Below, in pieces: positions 26,701 to 29,290 of a DNA stretch of 29,290 bases (the first letter of the stretch is position 1; every line of letters begins with the position of its first letter). Under the pieces are notes generated by a model, which ran no database searches, was not told where the DNA came from, and saw only the letters and a program-made list of their open reading frames with translations. A program made the position numbers and the translations under genes. The DNA is from a virus: the IMG/VR virus record IMGVR_UViG_3300042868_007974, positions 1 through 29,290 of that record. One strand, given 5' to 3'.

Positions 26701-27776
26701 GTGGTTATACTTTGCAGTTTCAAAACAATACCACCACAACAATCGGACAATTTGATATTAGAGGAACAGCTGGAAATTTAGTATCTGTACTTTCTTCATC
26801 AACAAGCGTTAACGCAACATTAGCGTCATTGGGCAGTGCGGTACAGTCTAATATAGATTACATTTCGTTTACTGACATTACAGCATCTCCCACACCAACT
26901 GCCACAGGAACAGTTCCGTATTATTGGTATGTGGGGGCAAATTCAACGCAAGATACAGCAACAACAGGCCTTGTTTTTTCATCGGATGCCTCCTACACAT
27001 ATTACAATTTAACATCGGGCACATCGTGGAGCGTTCCGGCTAATTGGAATAATTCCGTTAACAATGTTTATTTAATTGGCGGCGGCGGTGGCGGATCAGG
27101 CTCAGTAGTTGCGTCTTCAACCGGATCGCATAACTCCGGTTCTGGTGGTGGCGGTGGCGGTTTTACAGCGTTAACAAACACAACATTAACCGCAGGCGGC
27201 ACAGTTTCTTATGCTATCGGAGCAGCCGGGGCAAACGGAACGGGATCAACTTCAGCATCAACCGCAGGTGGCGGCGGAACAACCACATTTAATATTTCCA
27301 ATACTGCGGGCGGAGGCGGCGGAGCCGCAACTGGCCTTGGAACAAGAACAGCTGGCACCGCAGGAACGGGAAGCACATTTAATGGCGGTACTGGCGGATT
27401 AGGTACTGCACCAGGTACGAACACAACCAACGCCGGCGGCGGCGGTGCCGGCTCTGGTGGTTTAGATGGCGCTGGTGTAGGCGGAGGAGCAAACTCGGGG
27501 GCAACTATTGGAACTGGTGGCGCCGGAAACAACAATTTAGGTGATTACCTTTTTGTATCCGGCGCGCCATACGGCGATGGTGGTAACGGGGGTTCAACCA
27601 CCGGAGCGGGTGTTGCCGCAACAGGACGTGGCGGTGGCGGTGGCGGCGGCGGAACAACCGCCGGTTCAGCAACAGTCCGCGCGGGCGCGCTAGGCACACA
27701 AGGCGTTATTGTACTTCGGTACCAAGTACCAGCGGCAGGAAACACCGGTAACTTTTTAACATTCTTTTATCAATAA
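23799..27776 (+). CDS. Large repetitive adhesin or fibre protein, 1325 aa
   Basis: Residues 1-195 form a beta domain that starts MAISFVAAGTVGTGSNPNVT (pattern VTVPAGIQKDDLLLI...GW). From about 198 to 1090 come low-charge Thr/Ser/Asn-rich strand-turn repeats (for example LNLGSSTINLSST and LNLNSSTINLNGTS) typical of a beta-helix or stacked fibre; the 'YWVGG.GTWDA..RWS' module recurs near residues 198, 707 and, loosely, 1040. The last part (about 1093-1310) is a Gly-rich domain (VYLIGGGGGGSGS) common at the C-terminus of phage adhesins. No signal peptide or enzymatic motif. It starts two bases after the glycosyltransferase stop. Confidence 0.8.
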   Translation: MAISFVAAGTVGTGSNPNVTVPAGIQKDDLLLIVTAGSATPTTPTGWTQLAAQGAGQFITVLFKFATASEATVNLTQSGTSSKAVMVAYRGAGGVEVLPAFTTGSSTTATPNTVTTTYTNDYVISLYACAVNTTTFTPNASTTSRVNSAATAALRGLLIADELQAAAGTSTARAATLSTTRSWSAIPIAIIEAPRVLYWVGGNGTWDASTTTRWSNTSGGAGGVVAPTLVDDTIINASSGSPTVTLSGSPSCKSLTTTGATCTIDSTGALSINGGMTLSSTTTWTASGNLNFLGTGTITTNAVSIASGITLNGPSQTFTLGDTLNTSTTFTLTAGTLALGTNSLNASAFSTSNSNTRSISFGSGSAINLSAGGTAVTVWQGSTATGFSTSGTPTVNFTYTGGTSTRTIVHGTTGDTATTAAINFNITAGSDTVSITSNSAIQNLNATGFSGTLSFLSGSIYGSLTLVSGITWTNTGTLTFRSTSSGQTITTAGKTIDTLTFNGVGGAWTLQDNLTVSSGITLTNGSLTTNDKTVNATTFTSSNANVRTLNLGSSTINLSSTGNVWNLGTTTNLTFNSGTSQINLTGSTFPDFLGGGLTYYNLNFSNSPSAQITGNNTFNTLSFSTLTSTAALELTGTTQTVTNFNVDGGSYTNFITLTGGTLSKSSGTVSLSFAAISTAATGGATWNAFGCRQLSAAATGWNFGAQTRYLVGAGAISDFDAVGRWSTTSGGAANAMSPFQFDDVIFDTNSGSVTFSVTTSNDSTIKSLNASTFTGIYNVAAATTLNVYGSFILGSSMTLTGKYSNLYLYGTTSGNLLTIGTSNKNIANSLYLNCSSGDYTLTTNCTIDAEFDLLSGTFNFGSNTFTADRITDLPLTGNATLNLNSSTINLNGTSNPFNYVRLIEANTTVNAGTSTINLVDFSTSASGFDFTSNKTFNVVNLNGIVAGEVVSFNSSPTISRLTTNNTVGGYTLQFQNNTTTTIGQFDIRGTAGNLVSVLSSSTSVNATLASLGSAVQSNIDYISFTDITASPTPTATGTVPYYWYVGANSTQDTATTGLVFSSDASYTYYNLTSGTSWSVPANWNNSVNNVYLIGGGGGGSGSVVASSTGSHNSGSGGGGGGFTALTNTTLTAGGTVSYAIGAAGANGTGSTSASTAGGGGTTTFNISNTAGGGGGAATGLGTRTAGTAGTGSTFNGGTGGLGTAPGTNTTNAGGGGAGSGGLDGAGVGGGANSGATIGTGGAGNNNLGDYLFVSGAPYGDGGNGGSTTGAGVAATGRGGGGGGGGTTAGSATVRAGALGTQGVIVLRYQVPAAGNTGNFLTFFYQ

Positions 27777-27785
27777 GGCAGCAAA

Positions 27786-28799
27786 ATGGCACAAACCAAC
27801 AATACTACACTACAACTTTACTACAGCCCGACTGCAGCTGCAGTTCCGACAGCTGGTAATTTAGCCTTTGGTGAGTTGGCTATAAACATTTTAGACGAAA
27901 AACTGTATTTTAAAAACAGTGCGGGTGTAGTTAAACTGTTAGCAAGCCCCTCGGGCGCAACAGGCACCGTACAATCGGTATCTGTTGTGTCAGCAAACGG
28001 CCTAGCCGGCACTGTGGCAACAGCTACAACTACTCCAGCAATTACGCTATCCACTACCATCACTGGCATCCTCAAAGGTAACGGCACAGCAATTTCGGCC
28101 GCCGTGGCAAGCACAGATTACGCGCCAGCAACCTCTGGAACATCGATCCTCAAAGGTAACGGCACGGGTGGCTTCGCTAACGCAGTAGCAAGCACGGACT
28201 ACGCACCAGCAACTTCCGGTACGTCTATTCTGTACGGAAACGGTACTGGGGGTTTTAGCAGCGTTACTGTGGCGGCCCCGTTAACGTTCACCACCGGCAC
28301 ATTGGGTCTTGGCCCAGTAACCGCTGGCGCGTCTATTCTTTACGGCGACGGCGCAGGCGGCATTAGCAACGTAACCATTGGCACCGGAGTTTCATTTGTT
28401 GCAGGCACGTTGTCTGCAACGGGATCCGGCGGAACAGTAACTTCCGTAACTGGAACAAGCCCCGTTGTGTCTTCAGGTGGTACAACGCCCGCAATTAGTC
28501 TTGCAGCCAATTATGGTGATACACAAAACCCATACGATAGTAAGACCGCAAATTTTGTATTGGCGGCTCCTAATGGCTCGGCTGGAGCGCCAACCTTCCG
28601 TGCCTTATTAGCAGCAGACATTCCAACGCTTAATCAAAATACCACGGGTAACGCAGGTGGTCTATCAACAACCAACTGGACAGTTTTCCAAAGTGGTACC
28701 AAACTCTTTTTTGCTTACAACGGTGTCAATAAGGCCAGCATTGACTCAAACGGCAACATCATCACAGTGGGCAACGTAACAGCTTTCGGAACTCCGTAA
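27786..28799 (+). CDS. Tail fibre-like protein with internal repeats, 337 aa
   Basis: Residues 20-50 (PTAGNLAFGELAINILDEKL then YFKNSAG) form a fibre-attachment segment seen in many phage tail proteins. Residues about 93-165 contain near-exact repeats of ILKGNGT...AVASTDYAPATSGTS, and later ones read ILYGNGTGGFS and ILYGDGAGGIS. The C-terminal part (LFFAYNGVNKASIDSNGNII) resembles the end of fibre proteins that present a trimeric tip. It is joined to the next gene by a TAATG overlap. Confidence 0.75.
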   Translation: MAQTNNTTLQLYYSPTAAAVPTAGNLAFGELAINILDEKLYFKNSAGVVKLLASPSGATGTVQSVSVVSANGLAGTVATATTTPAITLSTTITGILKGNGTAISAAVASTDYAPATSGTSILKGNGTGGFANAVASTDYAPATSGTSILYGNGTGGFSSVTVAAPLTFTTGTLGLGPVTAGASILYGDGAGGISNVTIGTGVSFVAGTLSATGSGGTVTSVTGTSPVVSSGGTTPAISLAANYGDTQNPYDSKTANFVLAAPNGSAGAPTFRALLAADIPTLNQNTTGNAGGLSTTNWTVFQSGTKLFFAYNGVNKASIDSNGNIITVGNVTAFGTP

Positions 28800-29290
28800 T
28801 GCCAATACCAGCGTCGGGACCAATATCATCCACCGATCTTCAAACCGAATTCGGTGGACAAAACCCAATTAATTTAGGTGACTACTACGCCGGCGGTATC
28901 TATGTGGGTGCAAACACAATTGGCACCAACGGACCAGTACCAGCATCAGGCCCAATTAGCCTAAGTGATTTTTATGGCACGTCTAGACTTACTACTACAG
29001 TAAATTACATTGCTACACAAAACGTTGTTGGACAGTATATCACCTCAGCAGACGGAATAACTTGGACTACTCGTAATTGGCCCGATTCAAACGTTTGGTT
29101 TTGGGTGGCAAGAGGAACAGATAAATGGGTGGCTTTTCCAGAGAGCGGAAACACCGCATTGTACAGTACTGACGCTATAAATTGGACAAGCACAACTTTA
29201 CCAGTTTCAACAACTTGGTCCACAATAGGTTATACCGGTACTCGATTTGTTGCAGCCCCGTTTGGAGCATCAACTACTGGAGTTTGGTCT
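28799..29290 (+). CDS. Tail protein, C-terminally cut by window edge (164 aa visible)
   Basis: This frame is open to the right edge, so it is incomplete. The N-terminus has two copies of a phage tail motif (ASGPISSTDLQTEFGGQNPI and, later, ASGPISLSDFYG). From about residue 72 the sequence (SADGITWTTRNWP ... GTDKWVAFPESG ... STDAINWTSTTLP) has the SxDGxTW spacing of BNR/sialidase-type beta-propeller blades. It probably continues as a receptor-binding propeller. ATG overlaps the previous stop by one base. Confidence 0.7.
   Translation, partial: MPIPASGPISSTDLQTEFGGQNPINLGDYYAGGIYVGANTIGTNGPVPASGPISLSDFYGTSRLTTTVNYIATQNVVGQYITSADGITWTTRNWPDSNVWFWVARGTDKWVAFPESGNTALYSTDAINWTSTTLPVSTTWSTIGYTGTRFVAAPFGASTTGVWS

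Noticed and set aside
28360-28372. GCATTAGCAACG, a partial match to the late promoter second box
   Set aside because: It lacks the GTATA end, has no GGGCGG 22 bases upstream (28338 is within TATTCTT) and lies inside a coding region.

Overview
The window is a stretch of a tailed double-stranded DNA bacteriophage genome, probably from an aquatic metagenome or a prophage-free isolate. It has two diverging arms. Bases 1-5566 are a tightly packed minus-strand block of very small early genes, mostly 50-120 codons, overlapping by 1-4 bases (TAATG or ATGA junctions) and with strong Shine-Dalgarno sites. From 6792 to the right edge the plus strand carries virion assembly genes: a Hint-type (intein-like) protein, large terminase, portal, a GroES-like co-chaperonin, scaffold, major capsid protein and a long set of fibre or adhesin genes. 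No replication, lysis, integration, tape-measure or tail-tube gene is visible, so tail type and host cannot be fixed from this window.

The early arm is driven by a sigma70-type promoter (TTGACG-N18-TATACT, 5838-5867, minus strand) followed by a hairpin-rich leader of about 265 nt. Within the first 1.2 kb of the early transcript are two 52-nt elements (5293-5344 and 4681-4732) that fold as complete type II hammerhead ribozymes. All core residues are present, and three base pairs of stem III differ between the copies in a compensatory way. Each begins right after a stop codon and ends just before the next gene's Shine-Dalgarno, so they look like self-cleaving sites that cut the early polycistronic mRNA into defined pieces. 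Near the left end is a sigma factor with regions 1.2 to 3.2 but no region 4.

The late arm is punctuated by four copies of one bipartite motif, GGGCGG-N16-GCATTAGTATA, with exactly 22 bases between the starts of the two boxes. They stand before the terminase block (6756), the block leading to the portal (9492), the co-chaperonin/scaffold/capsid block (13085) and the fibre block (17034, directly after an intrinsic terminator). In the first three the start codon lies 14-17 bases after the second box with no Shine-Dalgarno, suggesting leaderless late mRNAs. The simplest model is that the host polymerase makes the early RNA, this yields the phage sigma factor, and that factor directs polymerase to the four late promoters.

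The intergenic region of about 960 bp between the arms (5832-6791) holds no credible gene. It has three 17-bp palindromes (TGCACCA-N3-TGGTGCA), a 16-nt imperfect and a 12-nt perfect inverted repeat, and AT-rich tracts, so it is a candidate control region or replication origin. At the right, a 1405-residue collagen-like fibre made of Gly-Pro-Thr triplets is followed by a glycosyltransferase with C-terminal TPR-like repeats, a 1325-residue repetitive adhesin, and two further tail or fibre proteins, the last cut off by the window edge.
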